Shown here: piece after piece, positions 1 to 6,327 of the stretch | How the letters are laid out: each line of letters opens with the position of its first letter | How positions within the stretch are numbered: the first letter of the stretch is position 1 | Source: Bacillota bacterium | GTDB taxonomy: Bacteria; Bacillota; Clostridia; Oscillospirales; Ruminococcaceae | Direction: 5' to 3' | Length of the DNA stretch: 6,327 nt | Assembly: GCA_023429685.1 (NCBI GenBank) | Contig: JAEZDF010000117.1 | Location: forward strand, 1 to 6,327 | Translations under genes and position numbers: made by a program | The notes under the pieces: generated by a model | Told to the model about the DNA's origin: nothing | Database searches by the model: none | Seen by the model: only the letters and a program-made list of their open reading frames with translations

Positions 1-920
1 TAGAAACGCTTACCGGCAAGATCGTCAGCGTGGGGGAAGAGGCGTTTAAGCTGCTTGGCAGAACGCCCGATAACATCCGTGCGGTACGTCCGCTTCAGGA
101 TGGCGTTATCTCCGATTATGTGCTCACCGAGCAGATGATTAAGCACTTTTTAAAACGCTCATACGGCAATATGCTGTTCAAACCGCGCGTCGCCTTTTGT
201 GTCCCCTCCGGCATTACCGATGTAGAGTCTCGCGCCGTCATAGAAGCGGCGATTACCGCTGGTGCGCGCAAGGTTTACTTGATTGAGGAGCCTGTTGCGG
301 CGGCAATCGGCGCGGGGATTGATATCTCACAGCCCAACGGATGCATGATTCTCGACATCGGCGGAGGCACGACCGATATTGCGGTTATCTCACTCAACGG
401 TATTGTGTGCAAATCCTCACTTAAAATAGCGGGGAACAAATTTGACGCGGCGCTCATTAAGTACATCCGCAACAAATACAGCGTGCTCATTGGTGAAAAG
501 ACAGCAGAACGCTTAAAGCAGGAGATTGCCTGCGTTTGGGAGCCGGATCCAAGCGAAACCATGGAGATCAAGGGCAGGAACCTGATTACGGGTCTACCGC
601 AAAAGATTACCATCTCGGCAGTCGAGACCAAAGAGGCTTTGGACGAGCCGATTTCACTGATTGTTCAAGCGATTCAGTCTGTGGTTGAGCGTACCCCACC
701 CGAGCTTGTGGCGGACGTTTCCGAGACGGGTCTTGTTCTTACCGGGGGCGGCTCGCTGCTGCGCGGACTTGCCGAATACATCACCTCACAGCTTCGCATG
801 AAGGCGCGTGTAGCGGATGACCCCACAAACTGTGTTGCCATCGGCACAGGTCGTGCCTTTGAGTACATTGACATCCTACGCGACGGCTTCTTTAACCCGT
901 CCACCTATCGGTATCAGTAA
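1..920 (+). CDS. mreB: Rod shape-determining protein, MreB/Mbl family bacterial actin (5' partial)
   Basis: This is a bacterial actin that polymerises with ATP under the membrane and guides peptidoglycan synthesis along the cell length. The frame is open from base 3, and 305 residues are visible. A GTG at base 30 is not the start, because the upstream residues ETLTGKIVSVGEEA continue the family alignment; about 35-40 residues, including the first phosphate loop (DLGTAN), lie outside the window. Visible motifs, numbered from base 3, are GRTP followed by RPLQDGVISDY near 18-39, CVPSGIT near 66-72, EEP at 95-97, the second phosphate motif DIGGGTTD at 118-125, RTPPEL near 230-235 and the adenosine loop TGGGSLL at 247-253. 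The TTDIAVIS and KFD wording and the GAG after EEPVAAAI resemble Mbl more than classical MreB, so the paralogue is uncertain. The usual AGD is AGN here. The gene converges with purL and ends just before a strong terminator. Confidence 0.93.
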   Translation, partial: ETLTGKIVSVGEEAFKLLGRTPDNIRAVRPLQDGVISDYVLTEQMIKHFLKRSYGNMLFKPRVAFCVPSGITDVESRAVIEAAITAGARKVYLIEEPVAAAIGAGIDISQPNGCMILDIGGGTTDIAVISLNGIVCKSSLKIAGNKFDAALIKYIRNKYSVLIGEKTAERLKQEIACVWEPDPSETMEIKGRNLITGLPQKITISAVETKEALDEPISLIVQAIQSVVERTPPELVADVSETGLVLTGGGSLLRGLAEYITSQLRMKARVADDPTNCVAIGTGRAFEYIDILRDGFFNPSTYRYQ

Positions 921-925
921 TATAT

Positions 926-954
926 AAAGAGAGGGTAAGCCCCTCTCTTTTTTT
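926..954 (+). terminator. Rho-independent terminator of the mreB/mbl-like gene
   Basis: A perfect 10-bp stem (926-935 paired with 941-950, core AGAGAGGG/CCCTCTCT) closes a 5-base loop, TAAGC, and runs into seven T residues (948-954). It begins 5 bases after the actin stop codon, the classic form and place for an intrinsic terminator on the plus strand. Confidence 0.92.
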
Positions 955-1000
955 GTGCCAACGGATATACTTGGCTCGTAAACGTTAGACATGCCTAGCA

Positions 1001-1044
1001 TAAAAAACAAAGCCGGAGGGGTGCTATTCGCTGCCCCTCCGGCT
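1001..1044 (-). terminator. Rho-independent terminator of purL
   Basis: A perfect 11-bp GC-rich stem, AGCCGGAGGGG (1011-1021) with CCCCTCCGGCT (1034-1044), closes a 12-base loop. Read on the minus strand it is followed by TTGTTTTTTA (1010 down to 1001), and it lies 25 bases past the purL stop. The plus side also has T-rich sequence further out (1047-1063), so it could act as a back-up stop for transcripts coming from the actin gene, but the minus orientation fits better. Confidence 0.88.
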
Positions 1045-1069
1045 GTCTTTATTGTGCTTTTTTGTGTGA

Positions 1070-4000
1070 TTACAACGCGAAATAATCCACCGCAGCCGAA
1101 AACAGCTTCTGGTTCTTATTCCCCTCCACGTTTTTGCAAATATCCTTGCCCATGCGTTCGCTGTGCGCCATCTTGCCAAGAATACGCCCGTCGGGAGAGG
1201 TAATGCCTTCCACCGCGTAGTACGAGCTGTTGGGGTTAAAGTGAATATCCATCGAGGGATTGCCGTCCAAATCAACGTACTGGGTAGCAATCTGACCATT
1301 TCTGGAAAGCGTGGTCATCAGTTCATCCGAGATGATGAAGCGTCCCTCGCCGTGAGAGACCGGTATCGTATGGATATCGCCGACGCTGGTGTACATCAGC
1401 CACGGGGAAAGGTTAGAGGCGATACGTGTGCGTACCATCATCGACTGGTGGCGTCCGATGGAGTTGTAGGTCAGGGTGGGGCTGTCCTCCTCCGCGGGCA
1501 CGATATCGCCAAACGGAACAAGCCCCAGCTTAATAAGCGCCTGAAAGCCGTTGCAGATGCCAATCATCAACCCGTCGCGATTATGCAGCAGATCGCGCAC
1601 CGCCTCGGTGATGCGCGGGTTGCGGAAGAACGAGGTGATAAACTTCGCGGAGCCGTCCGGTTCGTCGCCGCCTGAAAAGCCGCCCGGCAGTGCTATAATC
1701 TGGCTGCCTTTAATCAGCTGCTCCATACGGTCTACCGACTCGGCAATCGCCTGCGCGGTCAGGTTGCGAATCACGCAACACTCGGCGTCGGCACCCGCAA
1801 GCTCGAACTGGCGCGCAGTGTCGTACTCGCAGTTGGTGCCGGGGAATACGGGAATCAGCACGCGGGGCTTCGCGACCTTTACCTTCGGGGTTAAACGGGT
1901 CATTGCGGTGTAGGAATACGCCTCAACGGGTGTTAATTCTACCTTTGTGTTGCAGGGGAAAACGCTCTCGAGCTTGCCTTCCCACAGTGCTTCCAGTCGG
2001 GATAACGGCACCTTTTTGCCTGCATACTCCAGATAATAGTCGCTGTGCGTTACGCCGATAATATCGAGATCGGGAACCGTACCGTCCAGCTCTATTAAAA
2101 ATCCGCCGTAACCGCCCGAATAAAGCATCGTGTCGGGCAGGGTCTTTGTTAAGGTGAAGCCGATGCGGTTGCCCAGGCTCATCTTGAATAGTCCCTCGGC
2201 AATCCCGCCTGAAGATAGCGCCCATACCGATTTTGCCTTGCCGCTTGCAATCAGTAACTCCACCCTGTCAAAGCATTCCTTAACGCTGTCAAAGTCGGGC
2301 AGACGGTTTTCTGCTGCACTGGGCATAATCAGTACGACATGATTGCCGCTGTTCTTAAACTCGGGGGTGACGACCTTGCTTGCCTTTGCGCACGAAATGG
2401 CAAATGACACGAGCGTCGGGGGCACGTCGAACTCCTCAAAGGTACCCGACATCGAGTCTTTTCCGCCAATAGCGGCAATCTCAAGCGAAGTCTGCGCCTT
2501 TAACGCTCCGAGCAGTGCTGCAAGCGGTTTGCCCCAGCGAAGCGGATCGCCCTTGGTGCGCTCAAAGTACTCCTGCAGCGTCAGGTAACAGCCGTATCTA
2601 GAGCCGCCGGCAGCAATAACCTTCGCAACCGAACTGATGACTGCATACATTGCGCCATGAAATGGGCTTTGCGTGGAAAGATACGGGTCAAACCCGTATG
2701 CCATCACCGAGCAGGTGTCGGTTTCGCCGTCTAAAACAGGCAGCTTCGCCGCCATTGCCTGAATCTCGGTGCGCTGCGTTTTTCCGCCATAGGGCAGGGT
2801 TACAGTACCTGCGCCTATGGTAGAATCAAAGCGCTCGACAAGTCCTTTCTGGGAGCAGATGTTCAGATCGCTTACCAGCGCCTCCATGCGTGCGGTAAAA
2901 TCGCCAGTGGACAGGGAGGGTTCATCAAATGAAGGGGCAGCTATCCGAACAGCGGTGCGCTTGGGCGCGCCGTTGCTGTTTAAAAAGTCGCGGGAGATGC
3001 TCACAATCTGCTTACCATGAAGCTCCATTACAAGACGGTTTGAATCGGTTACATCAGCAACGTAGGTCGCCTCCAGATTCTCGCCGTCGGCAAGCGCGAT
3101 AAAACGGGCGAGGTCTTTTTTTCGAACCACACAAGCCATGCGCTCCTGTGATTCACTGATGGCAAGCTCGGTGCCGTCAAGACCGTCGTATTTCTTGGGC
3201 ACGCGGTCAAGGAAGATGACTAAGCCGTCCGCAAGCTCGCCGATCGCAACCGAAACGCCGCCCGCGCCAAAATCGTTGCAGCGGCGGATTAGTCTTGTGA
3301 CCTCGGGGTCACGGAACAGACGCTGCAGCTTACGTTCTTCGGGTGCATTGCCCTTTTGAACCTCCGCACCGCAGCTTTCCAGCGATTGCAGGGTATGAGA
3401 TTTGGAAGAACCAGTCGCACCGCCGCAGCCGTCGCGTCCGGTGCGCCCGCCAAGCAGAACCACCACGTCGCCCGGTTCTGGGCATTCGCGCACCACATGC
3501 TCCGCCTTTGCAGCACCCACAACCGCACCAATCTCCATGCGTTTGGCAACGTAGCCGGGATGATACAGCTCTTTTACAAATCCGGTTGCAAGCCCTATCT
3601 GGTTGCCGTAGGAGGAGTAGCCATTTGCTGCGGTGGTCACAAGCTTTTTCTGCGGTAGCTTGCCCGCAAGTGTCTCAGAGAAGGGGGTAAGCGGGTCGGC
3701 GGCACCTGTTACACGCATCGCCTGATACACATAGGCGCGTCCCGAAAGCGGGTCGCGGATTGCACCGCCAAGACAGGTGGCTGCGCCGCCAAACGGCTCA
3801 ATCTCGGTGGGGTGGTTGTGGGTTTCATTCTTAAACAGCAAAAGCCACTCTTCCGGCTTGCCGTTTACATCAACCGTCACCTTCACCGAGCAGGCGTTAA
3901 TCTCGTCGCTCTCGTCAAGGTTTGGCAAAAGTCCCTGCTTTTTAAGGTATTTTGCGCCGATGGTGGCAATGTCCATCAGACTTTGGGGCTTGGTGCGGTT

Positions 4001-4777
4001 TACATACACCTGATTGCGGATGTCAAGGTACTCCTGGTAAGCACGGGCGATATCCGCATCGTCAATCCGTACCTCCTCAAGCTCGGTTAGAAAGGTGGTA
4101 TGGCGGCAGTGATCCGACCAGTAGGTGTCGATCATGCGAATCTCGGTCACGGTGGGGTCGCGCCGTTCGGTATCGCGGAAATAGCTCTGGCAGAACGTGA
4201 TGTCGTCAAGATCCATCGCAAGCCCCATCGTTGTCACAAACGAAGCGAGTGCCTCCTCGTTGTAGCCAATAAAGCCCACAAGGGTCTCGACCTCGTCGGG
4301 TACCGGCTGGTTGAGGGTCAGCGTATCCGCCCTTTCTAGGCTTGCCTCACGTGCCTCTACGGGGTTAATCAGGTAGGCCTTTATCTGGGCAAATTCATCG
4401 TCCGAAACTGTGCCGGTCAGCAGGTAAACCTTAGCGGAGCGTATCAGCGGGCGTTCCTTCTGCGTCATCAACGAGATGCACTGTGCGCACGAATCTGCGC
4501 GCTGGTCAAACTGCCCTGGCAAAAACTCGGTCGCAAACAGGCGTCCCGAATGTGTGGGCAGCTCGTCATAGAGATTGTCCACCTGTGGCTCGGAAAAGAT
4601 GGTGCGTTTTGCCGCCTCAAAATCCTTCTCGGTCAGGTTTTGCGCATCATACCGATTGATAACCCGAATATCGGTCAGGGATGTGATGCCTAGTGTAGCA
4701 CGAATATCGGCGAGCAACCCGCCCGCCTCAACCGCAAACCGATTCTTTTTTTCCACATACACCCGAAAAACCGCCAT
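1070..4777 (-). CDS. purL: Phosphoribosylformylglycinamidine synthase, single-chain form
   Basis: This cytosolic enzyme converts FGAR, ATP and glutamine to FGAM, the fourth step of de novo purine synthesis. At 1235 residues it matches the Clostridia-type one-chain enzyme, in which PurS-like, PurL and PurQ parts are fused. The order is an N-terminal PurS-like region (about 1-160), then YWSDHCRHTTF (219-229), the nucleotide-site segment NETHNHPTEIEPFGG (317-331), GGRTGRDGCGGATGSS (443-458), SESQERM (541-547), GGKDSMSGTF (771-780) and a class I glutaminase domain from about 970. The likely triad is Cys1075 (GICNGFQ), His1205 and Glu1207 (AHSER). All key residues are present, so it should be active. 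Three in-frame ATGs compete: 4807, 4789 and 4777. I chose 4777 because MAVFRVYVEKK matches the usual family start and AAAGGA lies 12 bases upstream; the 4807 start has no ribosome site and the 4789 start abuts AAAGGA. No other pur gene adjoins it. Confidence 0.97.
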   Translation of the reverse strand: MAVFRVYVEKKNRFAVEAGGLLADIRATLGITSLTDIRVINRYDAQNLTEKDFEAAKRTIFSEPQVDNLYDELPTHSGRLFATEFLPGQFDQRADSCAQCISLMTQKERPLIRSAKVYLLTGTVSDDEFAQIKAYLINPVEAREASLERADTLTLNQPVPDEVETLVGFIGYNEEALASFVTTMGLAMDLDDITFCQSYFRDTERRDPTVTEIRMIDTYWSDHCRHTTFLTELEEVRIDDADIARAYQEYLDIRNQVYVNRTKPQSLMDIATIGAKYLKKQGLLPNLDESDEINACSVKVTVDVNGKPEEWLLLFKNETHNHPTEIEPFGGAATCLGGAIRDPLSGRAYVYQAMRVTGAADPLTPFSETLAGKLPQKKLVTTAANGYSSYGNQIGLATGFVKELYHPGYVAKRMEIGAVVGAAKAEHVVRECPEPGDVVVLLGGRTGRDGCGGATGSSKSHTLQSLESCGAEVQKGNAPEERKLQRLFRDPEVTRLIRRCNDFGAGGVSVAIGELADGLVIFLDRVPKKYDGLDGTELAISESQERMACVVRKKDLARFIALADGENLEATYVADVTDSNRLVMELHGKQIVSISRDFLNSNGAPKRTAVRIAAPSFDEPSLSTGDFTARMEALVSDLNICSQKGLVERFDSTIGAGTVTLPYGGKTQRTEIQAMAAKLPVLDGETDTCSVMAYGFDPYLSTQSPFHGAMYAVISSVAKVIAAGGSRYGCYLTLQEYFERTKGDPLRWGKPLAALLGALKAQTSLEIAAIGGKDSMSGTFEEFDVPPTLVSFAISCAKASKVVTPEFKNSGNHVVLIMPSAAENRLPDFDSVKECFDRVELLIASGKAKSVWALSSGGIAEGLFKMSLGNRIGFTLTKTLPDTMLYSGGYGGFLIELDGTVPDLDIIGVTHSDYYLEYAGKKVPLSRLEALWEGKLESVFPCNTKVELTPVEAYSYTAMTRLTPKVKVAKPRVLIPVFPGTNCEYDTARQFELAGADAECCVIRNLTAQAIAESVDRMEQLIKGSQIIALPGGFSGGDEPDGSAKFITSFFRNPRITEAVRDLLHNRDGLMIGICNGFQALIKLGLVPFGDIVPAEEDSPTLTYNSIGRHQSMMVRTRIASNLSPWLMYTSVGDIHTIPVSHGEGRFIISDELMTTLSRNGQIATQYVDLDGNPSMDIHFNPNSSYYAVEGITSPDGRILGKMAHSERMGKDICKNVEGNKNQKLFSAAVDYFAL

Positions 4778-4789
4778 TTTTTCAACCAT

Positions 4790-4795
4790 TCCTTT
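4790..4795 (-). promoter_or_regulatory. Ribosome binding site of purL
   Basis: AAAGGA on the minus strand lies 12 bases before the ATG at 4777. It directly touches the ATG at 4789 and is downstream of the ATG at 4807. The spacing is rather long, but 4777 is the only candidate start this site can serve, so it decides the start choice. Confidence 0.6.
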
Positions 4796-4826
4796 CACGT
4801 TATGCATTCACAAGACTGCTGGTTGT

Positions 4827-4858
4827 CTTATATTAATCTTTGTTTATGGAATGTGCAA
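4827..4858 (-). promoter_or_regulatory. Possible sigma-A-type promoter for purL
   Basis: On the minus strand TTGCAC (4858-4853) is separated by 17 bases from TAATAT (4835-4830), inside an AT-rich stretch; an overlapping TATAAG (4832-4827) is a closer -10 match but with a 20-base spacer. Transcription would begin near 4823 and give a leader of about 45 bases. The -35 matches the consensus at only three of six positions, so this is a sequence-pattern guess. It fits the need for a separate purL promoter after the mtaB stop. Confidence 0.35.
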
Positions 4859-4894
4859 AAAACCGAGCAAAAGCGATAACCTATGCGGTTTTGC
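4855..4894 (-). terminator. Weak terminator-like hairpin between mtaB and purL
   Basis: On the minus strand GCAAAACCG (4894-4886) pairs with CGGTTTTTTGC (4865-4855): a 7-bp uninterrupted stem AAAACCG/CGGTTTT, a 20-base loop and a run of six T residues (4862-4857). It begins about 85 bases after the mtaB stop and touches the proposed purL -35 box. The stem has only three GC pairs and the loop is long, so termination may be partial or absent. The same 5' arm can instead pair GCAAAA (4894-4889) with TTTTGC (4872-4867). Confidence 0.35.
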
Positions 4895-4908
4895 AAAGAT
4901 TTTTTGTC

Positions 4909-4956
4909 ACCAGTTCGAACGAAGGTTGGTATTAGTCCGCGTCGCGGGGAACTGGT
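4909..4956. repeat. Inverted repeat with nested small hairpin, downstream of mtaB
   Basis: ACCAGTTC (4909-4916) and GAACTGGT (4949-4956) are perfect 8-base inverted arms 32 bases apart. Inside them lies a small hairpin, CCGC (4937-4940) with GCGG (4944-4947) and a 3-base loop, and the left arm overlaps the palindrome GTTCGAAC (4913-4920). No T run follows on either strand (an A run follows on the minus strand), so it does not read as an intrinsic terminator. It may be an mRNA 3' end structure or chance. Confidence 0.5.
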
Positions 4957-4979
4957 AAATGAATATAAGTGAACCCGCC

Positions 4980-6278
4980 TTAAATATCCGTCGGCTGCGC
5001 GATGCAGCCGTCCTCCGACACATCGGTGATGCAAACGGAAACAATCTGCCCGCGAAGCGCAACATCTGGAGCGCACAACATTTTAACGGGCGTATAGTTT
5101 GGGGTATACCCGCAGAAATAATCGTTCTCTCGCGACTCAAACAGCACGGGCTCGGTTCGCCCGATCTGTGTGCGCAAAAAAACGTCCCTCGCATGGTCTG
5201 CTGCCTGCAGCATGCGACGGCTTCGTATGGTCTTAACTTGTTGTGGCACCTGCCCGTTCATTTGTGCTGCGCGGGTTCCTTCCCGCATTGAATAGGCAAA
5301 TACATGCGCCTTAGCAAACCCAACAGCGCGAAAAAAGGCCAGGGATTGCTCGAATTCTTCATCTGTTTCCCCAGGAAAACCCACCATAATATCGGTGGTG
5401 AGGGCACAGTTATCAAACTCCGCACGAATCATGTCTACTATATCCATATACTGCGCCGTGGTGTAATGGCGGTTCATGCGACGTAAGGTTTCGTCACAGC
5501 CGCTCTGCAACGAAAGGTGAAATTGTGGGCAGAAGCCGGGTAGCTCTTTCATTGCCCGGATGTCCTCTCTGGTTAACAGCTCCGGCTCAAGCGAACCTAA
5601 GCGGACACGCTCTATGCCCGGGGTATTTGCGGCGCATCGTACCGCGTCAATCAGCCGTAGTCCGATGTCGCTGCCGTAGCACGAAAGGTTGATGCCAACA
5701 AGCACTGCCTCGCGGTAACCCGCAGAAGAAAGGGATGTCAGCTCGTTTTGAAGCGCCTCAATCGGCTTTGAGCGCACTGGACCGCGCGCCGTCGGGATAA
5801 TACAGTAAGAGCAAAACCGCTCGCATCCGTCCTCAATCTTCACAAATGCGCGGGTATGCTCAATAAACGCGTCGGCTTGCATCTGTTCAAACTGCTCGCC
5901 GCGGTGGTGACTGGTAATGTCTATTACACGCTCGCCAGTCGCAAGGTGCGTCTGTATGGCGGCAAGCAGCCCCTTGCGGTTGTAAGAGCCTGTCACAACA
6001 TCCGCTTCGGTTAACAGCTGCGACTGTTCGGGGAACGCCTGTGGCATGCAGCCGGTCAACGCGAGGACGGCTCCGGGGTTCTCGCGGCGCGCACGGTGTA
6101 AAGCCTGACGGTTTTTGCGGTCTCCGATGTCGGTAACGGTGCACGAATTTATCACGCAAACGTCGGCGGCTTCGCCGAACGGAACGATGTCGTAACCATT
6201 CGCCGAAAAGAGCTGCTTTAATATCTGCGTTTCGTACTGGTTAACCTTGCAGCCAAGTGTGAAGAACGAAGCCCTCAT
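4980..6278 (-). CDS. mtaB: tRNA (N6-threonylcarbamoyladenosine(37)-C2)-methylthiotransferase MtaB
   Basis: This radical-SAM enzyme adds a methylthio group to t6A at position 37 of tRNAs that read ANN codons, giving ms2t6A and improving decoding. The 432 residues are a normal full length. The N-terminal methylthiotransferase domain has cluster cysteines C10 (LGCKVNQYET), C46 (NSCTVT) and C77 (LTGCMPQ). The radical-SAM cluster is CERFCSYC with C152, C156 and C159. Further family motifs are GSLEPELL (228-235), HLSLQSGCDETLRRMNRHY (254-272) and TTDIMVGFPGETDEEF (294-309), followed by a C-terminal TRAM RNA-binding region from about 372. LGCKVNQYE and the order of motifs favour MtaB over MiaB or RimO. 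The ATG at 6278 fits the usual family N-terminus, with AAAGGGG 13 bases upstream. Its frame stays open to the window edge, so no stop codon bounds the start. The start overlaps the end of another open frame by ATGA, suggesting an operon. purL follows after a 202-base gap. Confidence 0.96.
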   Translation of the reverse strand: MRASFFTLGCKVNQYETQILKQLFSANGYDIVPFGEAADVCVINSCTVTDIGDRKNRQALHRARRENPGAVLALTGCMPQAFPEQSQLLTEADVVTGSYNRKGLLAAIQTHLATGERVIDITSHHRGEQFEQMQADAFIEHTRAFVKIEDGCERFCSYCIIPTARGPVRSKPIEALQNELTSLSSAGYREAVLVGINLSCYGSDIGLRLIDAVRCAANTPGIERVRLGSLEPELLTREDIRAMKELPGFCPQFHLSLQSGCDETLRRMNRHYTTAQYMDIVDMIRAEFDNCALTTDIMVGFPGETDEEFEQSLAFFRAVGFAKAHVFAYSMREGTRAAQMNGQVPQQVKTIRSRRMLQAADHARDVFLRTQIGRTEPVLFESRENDYFCGYTPNYTPVKMLCAPDVALRGQIVSVCITDVSEDGCIAQPTDI

Positions 6279-6327
6279 AATCGTATAACAGCCCCTTTCA
6301 AATAATCGAACCTGCGTGCGGTGGTTT
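6275..6327 (-). CDS. Possible C-terminal end of an unidentified upstream gene (3' fragment)
   Basis: One minus-strand frame enters from the right edge and stays open for 16 codons, ending ...RRFDYLKGAVIRL at a TGA (6277-6275) that overlaps the mtaB ATG as ATGA. Such 4-base overlaps are common in bacterial operons and allow coupled translation. The fragment is too short to identify, and a frame this long is often open by chance; the mtaB frame itself is also open here. The overlap is the only real support. Confidence 0.3.
   Translation of the reverse strand, partial: TTARRFDYLKGAVIRL
6292..6298 (-). promoter_or_regulatory. Ribosome binding site of mtaB
   Basis: AAAGGGG on the minus strand lies 13 bases before the mtaB ATG. 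No other ATG, GTG or TTG in the mtaB frame lies between it and that ATG, so it supports the 6278 start despite the long spacing. It falls inside the possible upstream reading frame. Confidence 0.6.

Noticed and set aside
30..32. GTG at base 30 as the start of the actin gene
   Set aside because: Conserved MreB/Mbl residues continue upstream to the window edge, and the essential first phosphate loop would be missing. The gene is cut by the window.
991..1203. Short plus-strand open frame starting in the intergenic gap
   Set aside because: It spans the purL terminator hairpin and then runs antisense to purL. There is no ribosome site and no family resemblance.
1163..1675. 170-codon open frame antisense to purL
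   Set aside because: The minus strand here encodes the well-conserved glutaminase domain of PurL. The plus frame is a shadow of GC-rich codons.
4575..4958. Plus-strand open frame covering the purL start and the intergenic gap
   Set aside because: Its first half is antisense to conserved PurL residues and the rest runs through AT-rich hairpins. No homology is recognisable.
4778..4979. Possible purine riboswitch or PurR box in the purL leader
   Set aside because: I could not find the conserved purine-riboswitch core or paired CCGAAC-type boxes. Only simple hairpins are present.
4959..5291. Plus-strand open frame antisense to the mtaB 3' end
   Set aside because: It lies opposite the TRAM region and has no recognisable motif or convincing ribosome site.
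6298..6327. GCAGGTTCGATT on the minus strand, resembling a tRNA T-arm
   Set aside because: The bases after TTCGATT do not complement the 5' side, and no acceptor stem or CCA end is visible. It is chance similarity.

Overview
This window looks like ordinary chromosomal DNA from a Firmicute of class Clostridia, most likely of the Oscillospirales (Ruminococcaceae-type) kind. That placement is inference from three things: a one-chain PurL of the Clostridia-type ~1240-residue form, a Gram-positive Mbl/MreB-type actin, and an MtaB methylthiotransferase, all in DNA of intermediate GC content. I cannot name a genus. I see no mobile element, CRISPR array, rRNA or tRNA gene, phage gene or toxin-antitoxin pair.

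Layout from left to right. Positions 1-920 (+) hold the 3' nine-tenths of a bacterial actin gene (MreB/Mbl family); its start lies outside the window. Positions 921-1069 are a short convergent intergenic gap with two strong hairpin terminators, one for each incoming transcript. Positions 1070-4777 (-) hold purL, a single-chain phosphoribosylformylglycinamidine synthase with a fused glutaminase domain. Positions 4778-4979 are a gap of about 200 bases with a probable purL promoter, a weak terminator-like hairpin and a second inverted repeat. Positions 4980-6278 (-) hold mtaB, a radical-SAM tRNA methylthiotransferase. At the right edge an open frame on the minus strand ends in a 4-base ATGA overlap with the mtaB start. 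It may be the tail of an upstream gene translated together with mtaB.

The three main genes serve unrelated housekeeping tasks: cell-shape control, step 4 of purine synthesis and tRNA position-37 modification. purL and mtaB share a strand, but the 200-base gap and the promoter-like sequence suggest purL can be transcribed on its own. No other purine gene is visible, so this PurL is not inside a pur operon within the window. I found no convincing undescribed system. The points most worth a second look are the structured mtaB-purL gap and a substitution at a usually conserved Asp in the actin.
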